Shown here: positions 8,141 through 17,141 of the stretch, one piece after another
How positions within the stretch are numbered: the stretch's first letter is position 1
Layout: each line of letters begins with the position of its first letter
Assembly (NCBI GenBank): GCA_024681475.1
Contig: JAILAT010000044.1
Span: 1-49,506, forward strand
Length of the DNA: 49,506 bases
Direction of reading: 5' to 3'
DNA from: Bacteroidales bacterium
Lineage (GTDB): Bacteria > Bacteroidota > Bacteroidia > Bacteroidales > P3
The notes under the pieces: model-generated
What the model saw: only the letters and a program-made list of their open reading frames with translations
Databases searched by the model: none
What the model was told of the DNA's origin: nothing
Program-made: the position numbers and the translations under genes

Positions 8141-9442
8141 TTCCCTATCACATATCACCCTCTTGTGTGTCATTATATCTAGTATAACATCGTCAGTTTG
8201 CATCATACCGCAGTTGGCCAACACCCCCACACTCGCAATAGAGCGATCCACATCGTTCTCTGCCAATCCGTCACAGGGGTCAACTACCTTATCGTGCAGC
8301 GCCAGTTCGGCACAGACGAAGGCACTATAAATACCATTAGCGATCTCCAAAGCACACGACGGCTTGGCACCGTCGCACACCAGTCCCGTCACGGTGTTCA
8401 CCATGTTTTTCATCGCATTGCAAACCTGCTCAAAGCTGCCACCCTGCAGCCACGTGATACTCGCCGCCACACCCATCGAGGCGTTGGTGATGCCGCACAT
8501 GGCAGACAGCCGACCCACTCCTCGTTTGATGTATATCGACATCAAGTGACTCATTATCAGTGCACGTGTAATCTGCTCCTCGCTGCAATGCTTCTCTCTG
8601 CCGTAGGCGAACACGGGCAAGGTGCATGTAATGCCCTGGTTGCCACTGCCGCTGTTGGAATAGACGGGCAGCGTGCAGCCCGACATGCGGGCATCCGATG
8701 CCGCCACAGTCCACGCCACGGTGGTATGCACAAAATCGCCATGGGCGTTATCCAACAAGATACGGCCAGTGTCCAGGCCATAGTGCTTGCCGCTTTCGCC
8801 CATACCTTCGTGCGCTGCAGCCAAGTTCAACTTTACGGTTTCGTTAATGAATTGCAGCTCTTCGAAAGGAGCGGTGGTAGCATAGTCAAACACGATGCGC
8901 GCCGACAATGGCGGCTCATTCTGCTCGTTGCAGCATTCGCCTTCACTTTGCGCACACACGTCGAGCAACACCTCTTCGCCACGGGCCAGATACACGAAAC
9001 GGTTGTGGCGCTGTGCGATGATGGATGTTGCAGTGCGCTCACCGCTCTTGCATCTGCACTCGATGTACAGCTTGTCGGGACTGTTGCTCTTGATGCCTAT
9101 ATTAATGCTCCCGGCGTTGTTGGCCAGCCACTCTTTGGCTTTGGTCACATCCGCTTCGGGAACCGAGAGCACTTCGAGCCCTTTGTCCGATTTGCCCGAC
9201 ACCAACGCCACAGCGACAGCGATGGGAAGTCCCACCATACCAGTGCCAGGGATGCCTACACCCATGGCATTCTTGTATACATTCTTGCTCAGGAGTAGCT
9301 CAGTATGCTCGGGGCACTCGCCCAGCAGCTCGCGTGTCTTAGCAACAGCCAAAGCCACAGCGGCAGGTTCTGTGCAACCCGTAGCCACAACCACTTCGCG
9401 GTTGATGAGCTCCTTGATTTTCTGTCGTTCTTCAGCGTTCAT
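8138..9442 (-). CDS. L-cysteine desulfidase / L-serine dehydratase-like (UPF0597 family)
   Basis: This 434-residue enzyme belongs to the iron-sulfur family that includes cysteine desulfidases (CdsB, YhaM-like) and relates to the serine dehydratase alpha chain. Members split L-cysteine to pyruvate, ammonia and sulfide, and some act on serine. Cysteines expected to hold the [4Fe-4S] cluster are visible in ATGCTEPAAVALA near residue 22, in MCGITNAS near residue 310, and in VCDGAKPSCALEIANG near residues 350-360. Glycine-rich segments GVGIPGTGMVGLPIA and YSNSGSGNQGI are also family signatures. There is no signal peptide. A strong hairpin lies between it and the upstream deoxyhypusine-synthase-like gene, so the two may be partly uncoupled. 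Exact substrate preference cannot be read from the sequence. Confidence 0.85.
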   Translation of the reverse strand: MNAEERQKIKELINREVVVATGCTEPAAVALAVAKTRELLGECPEHTELLLSKNVYKNAMGVGIPGTGMVGLPIAVAVALVSGKSDKGLEVLSVPEADVTKAKEWLANNAGSINIGIKSNSPDKLYIECRCKSGERTATSIIAQRHNRFVYLARGEEVLLDVCAQSEGECCNEQNEPPLSARIVFDYATTAPFEELQFINETVKLNLAAAHEGMGESGKHYGLDTGRILLDNAHGDFVHTTVAWTVAASDARMSGCTLPVYSNSGSGNQGITCTLPVFAYGREKHCSEEQITRALIMSHLMSIYIKRGVGRLSAMCGITNASMGVAASITWLQGGSFEQVCNAMKNMVNTVTGLVCDGAKPSCALEIANGIYSAFVCAELALHDKVVDPCDGLAENDVDRSIASVGVLANCGMMQTDDVILDIMTHKRVICDRE

Positions 9443-9466
9443 GTCGTTGGTATTGTGCTTCAGGCC

Positions 9467-9491
9467 ATGGTGCCGCCTCAGGCGGCACCAT
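9467..9491 (-). terminator. Hairpin after the deoxyhypusine-synthase-like gene
   Basis: A perfect 11-base-pair stem (ATGGTGCCGCC and its complement) with a three-base loop lies 15 bases after the stop of the upstream gene, between it and the desulfidase gene. There is no T run, so it may stabilise the 3' end or attenuate rather than fully terminate. Confidence 0.55.
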
Positions 9492-9505
9492 AGTCCTGTA
9501 GTCTC

Positions 9506-10543
9506 TTATTTTTCAAACAGTTTCTGCCAGTTCTTGTACTCACGCTCTTTCCAGGCGCCGTTATGGTACACGTAGGAGGCTATGGCGGGGATGACCGTAG
9601 TGCCTTCGGCATAGACCATTTGCTGGAGCTCTTCGCTCACTTTGCCCCACGAGCCTGCCTCGAGCAGCGTGCTCGAAGAGCAGGCGCCGTCACGCACATC
9701 GGCCACCGTAATCTGGATGGCATATTTGTGCATGGGCACCTCGTAGCCAAGGATTTCTGCACAAACCACAGTATCCTGGGCAAAGTTCTTGGGCGTACCG
9801 CCACCCACCATGAAGAGGCCGCTTTCGGGCGTGGCCATTTTGATGCGTGTCAACTCGATGAAGTCGCACACCGAGTCGATGCTCAGATAAGGCTTGCCCT
9901 CTTTGGCGCGCATCCACTGGTGCTTGCCGATACCAAAACCTGCCGAGCTGTCGCTGAATGCGGGGCAGAATATAGGCACTCCACACTCGTAGCAGGTCTG
10001 GATGAGGCTTTCTTTCTTCACACCACGGCCATTGTGCAGCCATTTGCCCAACTCGTAGAGAAATTCGCGCGAGCTGTAGGGTCTGGCTTCCAGCATATTG
10101 GCCAATTCGTAGGTGGCGTTGTCACAAGCCTGCAGTTCCTCTTCGTCGATGAAGGTATCATAGATGCGGTCGATGTAGAGTTCACGCAGTTTGGTGTCGG
10201 GAATGACGTTTTCCTTAGTGCCAATATAGTGCTTGAAACCAAGGGCTTCGAAAAGGTCCATATCGATTATCGATGCGCCCGTAGCCACCACCACATCAAT
10301 CATTTTGTTGCGTACCATGTCGACGTACACCTGCATACAGCCGGCAGCGGAGGTGGAACCTGCCAACGTCAAAATGTTGGTGCAGTCCTTCTCGGCCACC
10401 ATCTTCATCAGTATGTCGGCAGCACGGGCTGTGTCACGCGAAGTGAACGACATGCTGCGCATTGCGTCGATGAGTTCGGTCGAATCGTACTTCTTGATGT
10501 CAATGTGCTTGACAGTTTCTTTAAGAAGGTCTCGTTTTTCCAT
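9506..10543 (-). CDS. Deoxyhypusine-synthase-like enzyme (polyamine family)
   Basis: This 345-residue protein has the DHS fold signatures. It has an NAD-binding stretch LTLAGSTSAAG near residue 60, VVATGASIIDMDLFEALG, the metal-independent core FCPAFSDSSAGFGIG, GGGTPKNF, and a C-terminal DGACSSSTLLEAGSWGKV. The lysine in SWGK aligns with the catalytic lysine of eukaryotic DHS. Bacteria lack the eIF5A substrate, and bacterial relatives are thought to transfer the aminobutyl group of spermidine to small amines, for example in homospermidine synthesis. The true product here is unproven. A good promoter lies upstream (10605-10635), and a hairpin follows the stop. Confidence 0.88.
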   Translation of the reverse strand: MEKRDLLKETVKHIDIKKYDSTELIDAMRSMSFTSRDTARAADILMKMVAEKDCTNILTLAGSTSAAGCMQVYVDMVRNKMIDVVVATGASIIDMDLFEALGFKHYIGTKENVIPDTKLRELYIDRIYDTFIDEEELQACDNATYELANMLEARPYSSREFLYELGKWLHNGRGVKKESLIQTCYECGVPIFCPAFSDSSAGFGIGKHQWMRAKEGKPYLSIDSVCDFIELTRIKMATPESGLFMVGGGTPKNFAQDTVVCAEILGYEVPMHKYAIQITVADVRDGACSSSTLLEAGSWGKVSEELQQMVYAEGTTVIPAIASYVYHNGAWKEREYKNWQKLFEK

Positions 10544-10604
10544 TTTAATATATTATTATGAATTTCAATGTCGTATATTATATCACTTTTATTTATTTAA
10601 AATG

Positions 10605-10635
10605 CAAAAATACAACAATTCCTCGATATGACAAA
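10605..10635 (-). promoter_or_regulatory. Promoter of the DHS-like gene
   Basis: On the minus strand a -33 TTTG (10632-10635) and a -7 TATTTTTG (10605-10612) are separated by 19 bases, a full match to the Bacteroidetes housekeeping sigma consensus. Transcription would begin near 10600, giving a leader of about 55 bases before the start codon at 10543. Confidence 0.65.
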
Positions 10636-10742
10636 AAAAACTTAAAAAAAAATACACAATACTGATTCCATGTGTTTTAGAGGAAAAAAATTGTCCTATG
10701 ATTTGGGTGTAGATTGTATCTGGAAATGGACGCAGAACACCC

Positions 10743-10770
10743 TCAGGAGCCGGATGGAGCCGGCTCCTGA
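10743..10770 (-). terminator. Hairpin after dnaB
   Basis: A perfect 11-base-pair GC-rich stem (TCAGGAGCCGG and its complement, loop ATGGAG) begins 17 bases past the dnaB stop. It lacks a T run on either side, as is common for 3' ends in this phylum. A 3'-end role is inferred from position. Confidence 0.55.
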
Positions 10771-10787
10771 AAATCGCAGTCTCCCTG

Positions 10788-12302
10788 TTATTCAAACATG
10801 TCTTCGTTCTCTCGAGTCTGCTCGTTATCAATCATTTGATTCATCTTCGATTCCACAACAATGGCGTGACGGCCACCGTTGTTGAAGGCATCCTCGTTGG
10901 GACTGAGCCCCGACGAAAGGCTGGTGGGCGTATCGGGAACAGGATTCTCGAAACGGGCATAGCGGCTCACAAAGTTCAGACGCACATCGCCCACCTCGCC
11001 GCTACGGTGCTTGGCAATATTGATTTCGGCAATGCCTGCCGTGGGCGTGCCATCCTCGTATTTGTCGATATGATAATACTCGGGACGATAAATAAACATC
11101 ACAATGTCAGCATCTTGCTCGATGGCTCCCGACTCGCGCAGGTCCGACAGTTGGGGCTTCTTCGAGCCGCCACGCGTCTCCACGGCACGCGACAGCTGCG
11201 ACAGGGCAAGAATGGGCACCTGAAGCTCTTTGGAAAGGGCCTTCAACTGTCTGGATATCATGCTTATTTCCTGCTCGCGGTTGCCGTTTTTGTTCACCTC
11301 GCCACCTCCCTGCATCAGCTGTAGATAGTCGATGAAGACCATCTCGATATTATGCTGCTGTTTCAGTCTTCGGCATTTGGCGCGCAACTCGAAGATGGTC
11401 AGCTGCGGTGTGTCGTCAATGTAGATGGGTGCCGTTCCCAGCACCTGGGTCTTCGAGTAGAGCTGCTCTTTCTCGGTCTCGTGCAGCTTCTCGCCCTTCT
11501 TCAGGCGGTCGCCAGAGATCCCCGATTCACTGGAAATCAATCGCATAACAAGCTCTACAGCCGTCATCTCAAGCGAGAAGAAGGCGATGGGCTTCTTGAA
11601 TTCAATGGCGATATTGCGAGCCATGGTCAAGGCAAAAGCAGTCTTACCCATAGCAGGTCGGGCGGCCAAAATGATAAGGGTACCGGGCTGGAAACCAGCG
11701 GTCATACGGTCCAGGCCCACGAAGCCTGTAGGCACTCCGCTGAAGGAGTTCTCGCTGTTCTGTATTTCTTCGATCTGATCGAAGGCAGTCTTCATCACAT
11801 CCTGCATGGAGTGATACTCCGAGTGGAAGTTTTTCTCATCGATATCCATCAGGTCGCGCTCCGTCTTGTCCAGCAGGTTCAGCACATCGGTGGTCTCGTC
11901 GTAGGCTGCGCTGAGAGTCTCGGTAGAGATGCGGATTATTTCGCGCTGGATAAATTTCTCAGACAGGATACGGGCGTGAAACTCCAAGTGTGCCGACGAC
12001 ACGACGCGGTTGGTCAGCTGCGACAAGTACATGCTGCCGCCCACCTCCTCGAGCCGTCCGTCGAGCATCAGCTGCTGCGTGACGGTGAGCAAGTCTACCT
12101 GCTTCGACTGTTCGAAAAGCTTCAGTATAGCCGTAAAGATCAGCTGGTTTTCACGGCGATAGAAGTATTCCGTGTGCAGCAGCTGGATATTTTTGTACAC
12201 CGCGTCCTCGTCAAGCATCAGGGCTCCCAGAACTGCTTCTTCCAATTCAAGAGCCTGAGGCGGCGTCTTGCCGTTGAGCATAAACGCCTGATCGTAAGTC
12301 AT
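10788..12302 (-). CDS. dnaB: Replicative DNA helicase DnaB
   Basis: DnaB of about 504 residues unwinds DNA at the replication fork as a hexamer. The N-terminal primase-contacting domain begins PPQALELEEAVLGALMLDEDA. The RecA-like domain has Walker A ARPAMGKTAF near residue 215 and the Walker B VFIDYLQLMQ. It also has the family motif LKALSKELQVPILALSQLSR and the SDLRESGAIEQDADIV segment. An ATG at 12341 would add 13 residues. I prefer 12302 because a -7 box at 12347-12354 would put transcription start within a few bases of 12341, leaving almost no leader. No intein is visible. The gene diverges from the barrel gene at 12490. Confidence 0.93.
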   Translation of the reverse strand: MTYDQAFMLNGKTPPQALELEEAVLGALMLDEDAVYKNIQLLHTEYFYRRENQLIFTAILKLFEQSKQVDLLTVTQQLMLDGRLEEVGGSMYLSQLTNRVVSSAHLEFHARILSEKFIQREIIRISTETLSAAYDETTDVLNLLDKTERDLMDIDEKNFHSEYHSMQDVMKTAFDQIEEIQNSENSFSGVPTGFVGLDRMTAGFQPGTLIILAARPAMGKTAFALTMARNIAIEFKKPIAFFSLEMTAVELVMRLISSESGISGDRLKKGEKLHETEKEQLYSKTQVLGTAPIYIDDTPQLTIFELRAKCRRLKQQHNIEMVFIDYLQLMQGGGEVNKNGNREQEISMISRQLKALSKELQVPILALSQLSRAVETRGGSKKPQLSDLRESGAIEQDADIVMFIYRPEYYHIDKYEDGTPTAGIAEINIAKHRSGEVGDVRLNFVSRYARFENPVPDTPTSLSSGLSPNEDAFNNGGRHAIVVESKMNQMIDNEQTRENEDMFE

Positions 12303-12346
12303 TCTGTTCTTTTTTCTCGTATTTCCTGTCGTGATTTCCATGAGTG

Positions 12347-12354
12347 CAAAAGTA
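12347..12354 (-). promoter_or_regulatory. Possible -7 box for dnaB
   Basis: The minus strand reads TACTTTTG, an exact TAnnTTTG match. The upstream side is a T/A run without a clear TTTG at the right distance. Its closeness to the ATG at 12341 argues for translation from the internal ATG at 12302. Confidence 0.4.
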
Positions 12355-12489
12355 GCAGTTTTTTTTTGATTAAAATGTCATCGAGTATACAATTTTTTTT
12401 CAACATCCACGTTTAGGAATACAATCGGGCGGTTGACAACGCGTTACGTGTTGACAACAGTGTTGCGCCCTATATAGAGGAAAGATAAT

Positions 12490-13227
12490 ATGAGAAGAAT
12501 AGCACCTTTACGGAGCCCGGTCATCGCAATGCTCTTGATCGCCATAGTCTGCATCGCCACTGACAACCAAGTCCATGCGCAGCATCGAGGCCACCATCGT
12601 AACGACAGGCAAATCATCCGCGCCTACCCGGTTGCCGGCATCACATCGGCACAGATAGAGGGCGACGAGCTGAAAGGCTTCAACAAGTGGGGCTTTACAG
12701 CTGGTGTCGGCGCCATGATATCGCTCTCCGAAAAAGACCGTTGGCAGCTCTCCCTCGAGACCGACTATGTGCAGCGCGGTGCCTACGGCCACCACAGTTC
12801 GCAGCAGTCGGCCGATGCCTATGGCCTCTACTTTCTTCGTCTCGACTACGTCGACATTCCAGTAACTCTCTATTGGACAGACCCGAAGGGTGGCATCACC
12901 CTCGGTGCCGGCCTCACCTACGGCCGCCTGGTGCAGCAGCCTCATGGCGCCATACGCTACCAACCTCATTATTTGGTGCCCGACACGACCGACCTGACAT
13001 TTCTCCACAACGATTTCTCGTTCCACATCGACATGCGCTTTCCTATCTGGCGTGGCCTCTACTTCGATGTGCGCTACCAGCAGTCCATCATTCCCATCAA
13101 GCGCGACTGGGAATTCACTGAGTATCACTCCATGAACGACAACGACTTTGACCGTTGGAGCAACAACTGCTATAACCAGACTGTCATGGTCCGGCTTCTC
13201 TACGTTTTCGGTACAAAAGAAAGATAA
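12490..13227 (+). CDS. PorT-like outer-membrane beta-barrel protein
   Basis: This 245-residue protein has a signal peptide (core about residues 12-24, cut near VHAQ). The mature part has eight-strand-like alternation: FTAGVGAMISL, WQLSLETDYVQRGAYG, FLRLDYVDIPVTLYWT, ITLGAGLTYGRLV, then GLYFDVRYQQSIIPI and a final strand VMVRLLYVFG. This matches small barrels of the PorT/outer-membrane-protein-beta-barrel type, whose roles vary. A histidine-rich stretch follows the signal. The stop is seven bases before coaD, so the two are likely cotranscribed. A specific secretion role cannot be claimed. Confidence 0.7.
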   Translation: MRRIAPLRSPVIAMLLIAIVCIATDNQVHAQHRGHHRNDRQIIRAYPVAGITSAQIEGDELKGFNKWGFTAGVGAMISLSEKDRWQLSLETDYVQRGAYGHHSSQQSADAYGLYFLRLDYVDIPVTLYWTDPKGGITLGAGLTYGRLVQQPHGAIRYQPHYLVPDTTDLTFLHNDFSFHIDMRFPIWRGLYFDVRYQQSIIPIKRDWEFTEYHSMNDNDFDRWSNNCYNQTVMVRLLYVFGTKER

Positions 13228-13234
13228 ACAACTT

Positions 13235-13696
13235 ATGAACAATAAGATAGACACTCCGCGCATAGCCGTATTTGCAGGCTCCTTCGACCCCATGACTGTG
13301 GGGCATTGGAACATTTTGCAGCGCGCACTGCCCCTCTTCGACAAAATCATTGTCGCTGTGGGCATTAACACCGAGAAACACTGCTGCCAACCCCTCGACG
13401 AACGTATGGCACACCTCAACAGGCTGTTCAGCAACACAGAACGCATTGAGGTGGCATCCTACAGCGGTCTGACGGTAGACTTCTGCCATGAGCACGGCGC
13501 CCGATACCTGCTGCGCGGCGTGCGCAACATGGCCGATTTTGAATACGAGCGCAACATTGCCGACATCAACCGCACCGTAGCACCCGACATCGAGACTGTT
13601 ATCCTTTTCGCCGAACCACAATATGCAGCCATCAGCAGCACAATGGTGCGCGAACTCATGACCTTCGGAAAAGAGGTGCAGGATTTCATAGTGTAA
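13235..13696 (+). CDS. coaD: Phosphopantetheine adenylyltransferase
   Basis: This 153-residue enzyme transfers AMP to 4'-phosphopantetheine, the penultimate step of coenzyme A synthesis. The nucleotidyltransferase signature GSFDPMTVGH sits at residues 15-24 with the T-x-G-H catalytic histidine. The family segments YLLRGVRNMADFEYE and ISSTMVRE are also present. The ATG at 13235 is chosen because upstream in-frame codons lie inside the preceding barrel gene, and the protein then has the normal family length. It is followed by recG after 21 bases. Confidence 0.96.
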   Translation: MNNKIDTPRIAVFAGSFDPMTVGHWNILQRALPLFDKIIVAVGINTEKHCCQPLDERMAHLNRLFSNTERIEVASYSGLTVDFCHEHGARYLLRGVRNMADFEYERNIADINRTVAPDIETVILFAEPQYAAISSTMVRELMTFGKEVQDFIV

Positions 13697-13717
13697 CACA
13701 CAAATCGACAACACATT

Positions 13718-15811
13718 ATGTCATTTCTCGAGACACCGATTGAATACCTCAAAGGCGTAGGTCCCATGCGCGCGCAGGCGCTACAGCGCGAACTGAATAT
13801 CTACACCTACGGTGACCTTCTCGAGCACTACCCCTACCGCCATGTTGACCGATCAAAAGTGTCGACAATCAGCGAGATAACAGCAGAAGACAACTATGTG
13901 GTGCTGCGCGGAGTCATCTCCGACATGCACACCGTCAACAACGGTCGCACCGACAGGCTCTCGGCACGTCTGAGCGACAGCACTGGCACAATAGAACTCA
14001 TTTGGTTCCAAGGAATTAAATGGGTCAAAGAATCGCTACGTCCCGACGTGGAATACCTTGTCATGGGACGCCCGTCCGAATACAACGGACGCCTCAATTT
14101 GGCGCACCCCGACTTGGAGCGCATCGCTGACCAAGAGGCGCCAACGATGAAATACATTCCCATCTACTCTACAACGGAGAAGCTGAAAACCAAAGGGTTG
14201 TCGTCGAAAGGAATCGCCAAGCTCACCGAATCGCTATTGCGTCAATCTGTGGGGCTCATACCCGAGACACTGCCCGCCGACGTGGTACTGAAATTCCGTC
14301 TGCCGACACGCGCCAACGCGCTGGAAGTCATACATTTCCCCAACAACCTCCACGACCTGGCCGTGGCCATGCAGCGCATGAAGTTCGAAGAGCTCTTCTT
14401 CCTTCAATTGGACTACCAATATGCCAAGCATCAGCGTACCAAACTGACGACCGGCAATATATTCTCCGTGGTAGGCAACTATTTTCACCGCTTCTACAAC
14501 GAGCGACTTGGATTCGAACTCACAGGAGCCCAGAAGCGCGTAGTCAAGGAGATACGTGCCGATATGCGTAGCGGCCACCAGATGAACCGTTTGCTTCAAG
14601 GCGACGTAGGCAGCGGCAAGACACTAGTGGCGCTGCTATGCATGCTTATAGCTGCCGACAACGGTTGCCAGAGTTGCCTCATGGCACCCACCGAAATCCT
14701 TGCCAGCCAGCACTACGACACCATCAGCCGATGGGTCGAGGGACTTGGACTTCGCGTGGAATTGCTGTCGGGATCCCTGAAAGCATCACAGAAACGCAAG
14801 ATAAAGGAAAGACTGAAAAACAACGAGATAGACATCATTATCGGAACCCATGCTTTAATCGAGAACGACGTCATCTTCTCGCACCTGGGATTCGTGGTCA
14901 TCGACGAGCAACACCGCTTCGGCGTGGAGCAGCGCTCCAAACTGTGGAGCAAAAGCGTGATACCGCCACACATCCTCGTGATGACGGCCACGCCCATTCC
15001 GCGCACCCTGGCCATGACGCTTTATGGCGACTTGGACTGCTCCATCATCGACGAGCTGCCCCCTGGACGCAAACCCATCACCACCATCCACGGCACTGAT
15101 GCAGACCGACTTAGCGTATTTGGATTCATGCGTAAACAGATTGCCCAGGGGCGCCAAATCTATGTCGTATACCCACTCATCGAAGAATCCGAAAAGCTAG
15201 ACCTTAAAGACCTGATGGACGGATACGAAAGTATCTCACGAGCCTTTCCAATGCCTGAGTATCAGCTCAGTATCGTCCACGGACAGATGCCTGCCGAAGC
15301 CAAAGAATACGAGATGGCCCGGTTCAAGCGCGGCGAGACCAATATCATGGTCAGCACAACGGTCATCGAGGTGGGTGTCGACGTGCCCAACGCCACCGTG
15401 ATGGTCATCGAAAACGCCGAGCGTTTCGGCCTGTCACAACTGCACCAGCTGCGCGGCAGAGTGGGGCGTGGCGGCGAACAGTCGTACTGCATTCTGATGA
15501 CCAAGGACAATCTGTCGCACAGCGGCAAGGAACGCATCAGAACCATGGTGGAATCGTGCGACGGATTCCGCATCGCGGAGGCAGACCTTAAACTACGCGG
15601 CCCTGGCGACATACAAGGCTTGCAGCAGAGCGGCATTCTCCAACTCAAACTGGCCGACATCGTCAACGACGAACCTATCGTCCGTGCAGCCCGGGAGAGT
15701 GTCCAGCAAATACTCGAAGAAGACCATAATTTCGAAAAAATTGAACATGTATGCCTAAAGCAATACTTGAAGCAAAACAAACGTGGTATTGCATGGGGAA
15801 AAATAAGCTAA
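13718..15811 (+). CDS. recG: ATP-dependent DNA helicase RecG
   Basis: This 697-residue branch-migration helicase processes stalled forks and recombination intermediates. The N-terminal OB/wedge domain (about residues 1-260) includes SARLSDSTGTIELIWFQG. The helicase core has Walker A GDVGSGKT near residue 295, the DEQH box in VVIDEQHRFGVEQR near 395, TATPIPRTLAM, and motif VI QLHQLRGRVGRGGEQ. The C-terminal RecG segment with LKLRGPGDIQGLQQSG is intact. Length and motifs are normal. It lies between coaD and a TPR gene on the same strand. Confidence 0.97.
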   Translation: MSFLETPIEYLKGVGPMRAQALQRELNIYTYGDLLEHYPYRHVDRSKVSTISEITAEDNYVVLRGVISDMHTVNNGRTDRLSARLSDSTGTIELIWFQGIKWVKESLRPDVEYLVMGRPSEYNGRLNLAHPDLERIADQEAPTMKYIPIYSTTEKLKTKGLSSKGIAKLTESLLRQSVGLIPETLPADVVLKFRLPTRANALEVIHFPNNLHDLAVAMQRMKFEELFFLQLDYQYAKHQRTKLTTGNIFSVVGNYFHRFYNERLGFELTGAQKRVVKEIRADMRSGHQMNRLLQGDVGSGKTLVALLCMLIAADNGCQSCLMAPTEILASQHYDTISRWVEGLGLRVELLSGSLKASQKRKIKERLKNNEIDIIIGTHALIENDVIFSHLGFVVIDEQHRFGVEQRSKLWSKSVIPPHILVMTATPIPRTLAMTLYGDLDCSIIDELPPGRKPITTIHGTDADRLSVFGFMRKQIAQGRQIYVVYPLIEESEKLDLKDLMDGYESISRAFPMPEYQLSIVHGQMPAEAKEYEMARFKRGETNIMVSTTVIEVGVDVPNATVMVIENAERFGLSQLHQLRGRVGRGGEQSYCILMTKDNLSHSGKERIRTMVESCDGFRIAEADLKLRGPGDIQGLQQSGILQLKLADIVNDEPIVRAARESVQQILEEDHNFEKIEHVCLKQYLKQNKRGIAWGKIS

Positions 15812-15845
15812 CAACCATACCAACAACAACACAAAATCCAGACTA

Positions 15846-17039
15846 GTGAAAAGACTTTTACACCATAGAGCAATATGCCGTGCGGGAATACTGACGGTAG
15901 TCCTGGCGGTATTGGGCGCGACAGCTATGGCTCAAGACAGAACGTTGAGCACCAATTTGATTGAAAAAGGCAAGAACGCCGAAAAACTAGGGCTGCCCGA
16001 CAGAGCCCTGGAATACTATCAGCAGGCTGTGGATGCCGACGGAGAATGGGCGGAACCACTGATTTGCCTGGGGTTGCTGCGCGAAAAGCAGGAACACTAT
16101 GGCGAAGCGATCGCCGCCTTCCGACAGGCGCTGGCGATCAGCGACACCATTGCCGCCGCGTATGAGCACTTGGCTTACTGCTACATCTTCGAGGATGACT
16201 TTGAAGGCAGTAAATATGGTCATTTCCAAGGCATTGACGCGCTAACAAAAATGGCAGAACGCGCTATAGAACTCAACCCCAAAAGCGGCTCCGCCTATTG
16301 CAGCATGGCGTTGATAAACAACTACAAAAAGAACTACACCAACGCTGTGACCTGGGCCAAAAAAGCGCTGGAAGTCGAACCCAACTCGCCGAGAGGCTAC
16401 AACACGCTGGGTGTCATCTACTACAACCGTGGTAACGACAACGACGCTCTGGCTCAATTCCGCAAGACTCTGAGCATTGATCCCGACAACATCGATGCCT
16501 ACTACAATCTCGGCGTCATGTACACCCAGAAAAACAATTATGAGACCGCCATCAGCTATCTGAAGAAAGGTCTGCAACGCGACAATAAATCAATACGGCT
16601 ATACTATTATCTCGGCATCGCCTACATCCAGAGAGGCGACAGCCCCAAGGCCATAAAATGCTATGAGACAATACTTGAGATTGACAGTGTGTACGTTCCG
16701 GCCTACAACCGTCTTGGCTCTATCTACGCCAAAAAGGGCAACTACGACGAAGCTGTGGCCTACCACCAGAAAGCCACACGCATAGCTCCCACTGACGCCG
16801 AGTCATATAAATGTTTAGGCAAGGTGTATACCGACAAGGGCGACTATCCCAAAGCGCTACGCAACTACCAGAAAGCGGTGCAAATCAACGATAAAGACCA
16901 CGAAACCTACTGTCTGATAGCCAAACTCTACGCCAAACAGGGCAACAACGCCCGCGAGACCGCCAGCTACAAAAAAGCCGCCAAACTGGGCAACAAAGAA
17001 GCACAAGCATGGATGGTGAGCCACGGCATGGCGTGGTAG
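15846..17039 (+). CDS. Periplasmic TPR-repeat protein
   Basis: This 397-residue protein starts at a GTG, the only in-frame start giving a signal peptide (core about residues 12-27, cut near AMAQ). Roughly ten TPR units follow from about residue 40 to the end. Good examples are AYNRLGSIYAKKGNYDEAVAYH and AYYNLGVMYTQKNNYETAISYL (shown here in part only): each has the W/Y-LG-Y-A-P TPR spacing with conserved glycine and alanine positions. No catalytic domain is attached. It starts 34 bases after recG and probably shares its transcript. The partner is unknown. Confidence 0.78.
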   Translation: MKRLLHHRAICRAGILTVVLAVLGATAMAQDRTLSTNLIEKGKNAEKLGLPDRALEYYQQAVDADGEWAEPLICLGLLREKQEHYGEAIAAFRQALAISDTIAAAYEHLAYCYIFEDDFEGSKYGHFQGIDALTKMAERAIELNPKSGSAYCSMALINNYKKNYTNAVTWAKKALEVEPNSPRGYNTLGVIYYNRGNDNDALAQFRKTLSIDPDNIDAYYNLGVMYTQKNNYETAISYLKKGLQRDNKSIRLYYYLGIAYIQRGDSPKAIKCYETILEIDSVYVPAYNRLGSIYAKKGNYDEAVAYHQKATRIAPTDAESYKCLGKVYTDKGDYPKALRNYQKAVQINDKDHETYCLIAKLYAKQGNNARETASYKKAAKLGNKEAQAWMVSHGMAW

Positions 17040-17109
17040 TCAAAATCAGCCTGTTGGCTTCGTGTTAATATTTTCATATAATATTCGCGCGCAGGTACAG
17101 AAAAAGTCG

Positions 17110-17117
17110 TAACTTTG
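17110..17117 (+). promoter_or_regulatory. -7 box for the DHH phosphoesterase operon
   Basis: TAACTTTG matches the TAnnTTTG consensus 25 bases before the chosen ATG. A perfect 8-base-pair stem (17116-17136) overlaps the expected transcription start. The -33 element is poor, with only TTCG near the right position. Confidence 0.45.
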
Positions 17118-17141
17118 CAGTGTCAAGCACACTGCACAGAG

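Larger units (their letters stand above)
10544..10787 (-). other. Intergenic region between dnaB and the DHS-like gene
   Basis: This 244-base spacer holds the dnaB terminal hairpin (10743-10770) and the DHS-like promoter (10605-10635). The stretch between is AT-rich with runs of A and T. I see no convincing reading frame or RNA gene in it. Confidence 0.6.

Noticed and set aside
12508..13446. 312-codon frame antisense to the barrel and coaD genes
   Set aside because: coaD and the barrel protein have clear family motifs on the other strand, and this frame does not resemble any family.
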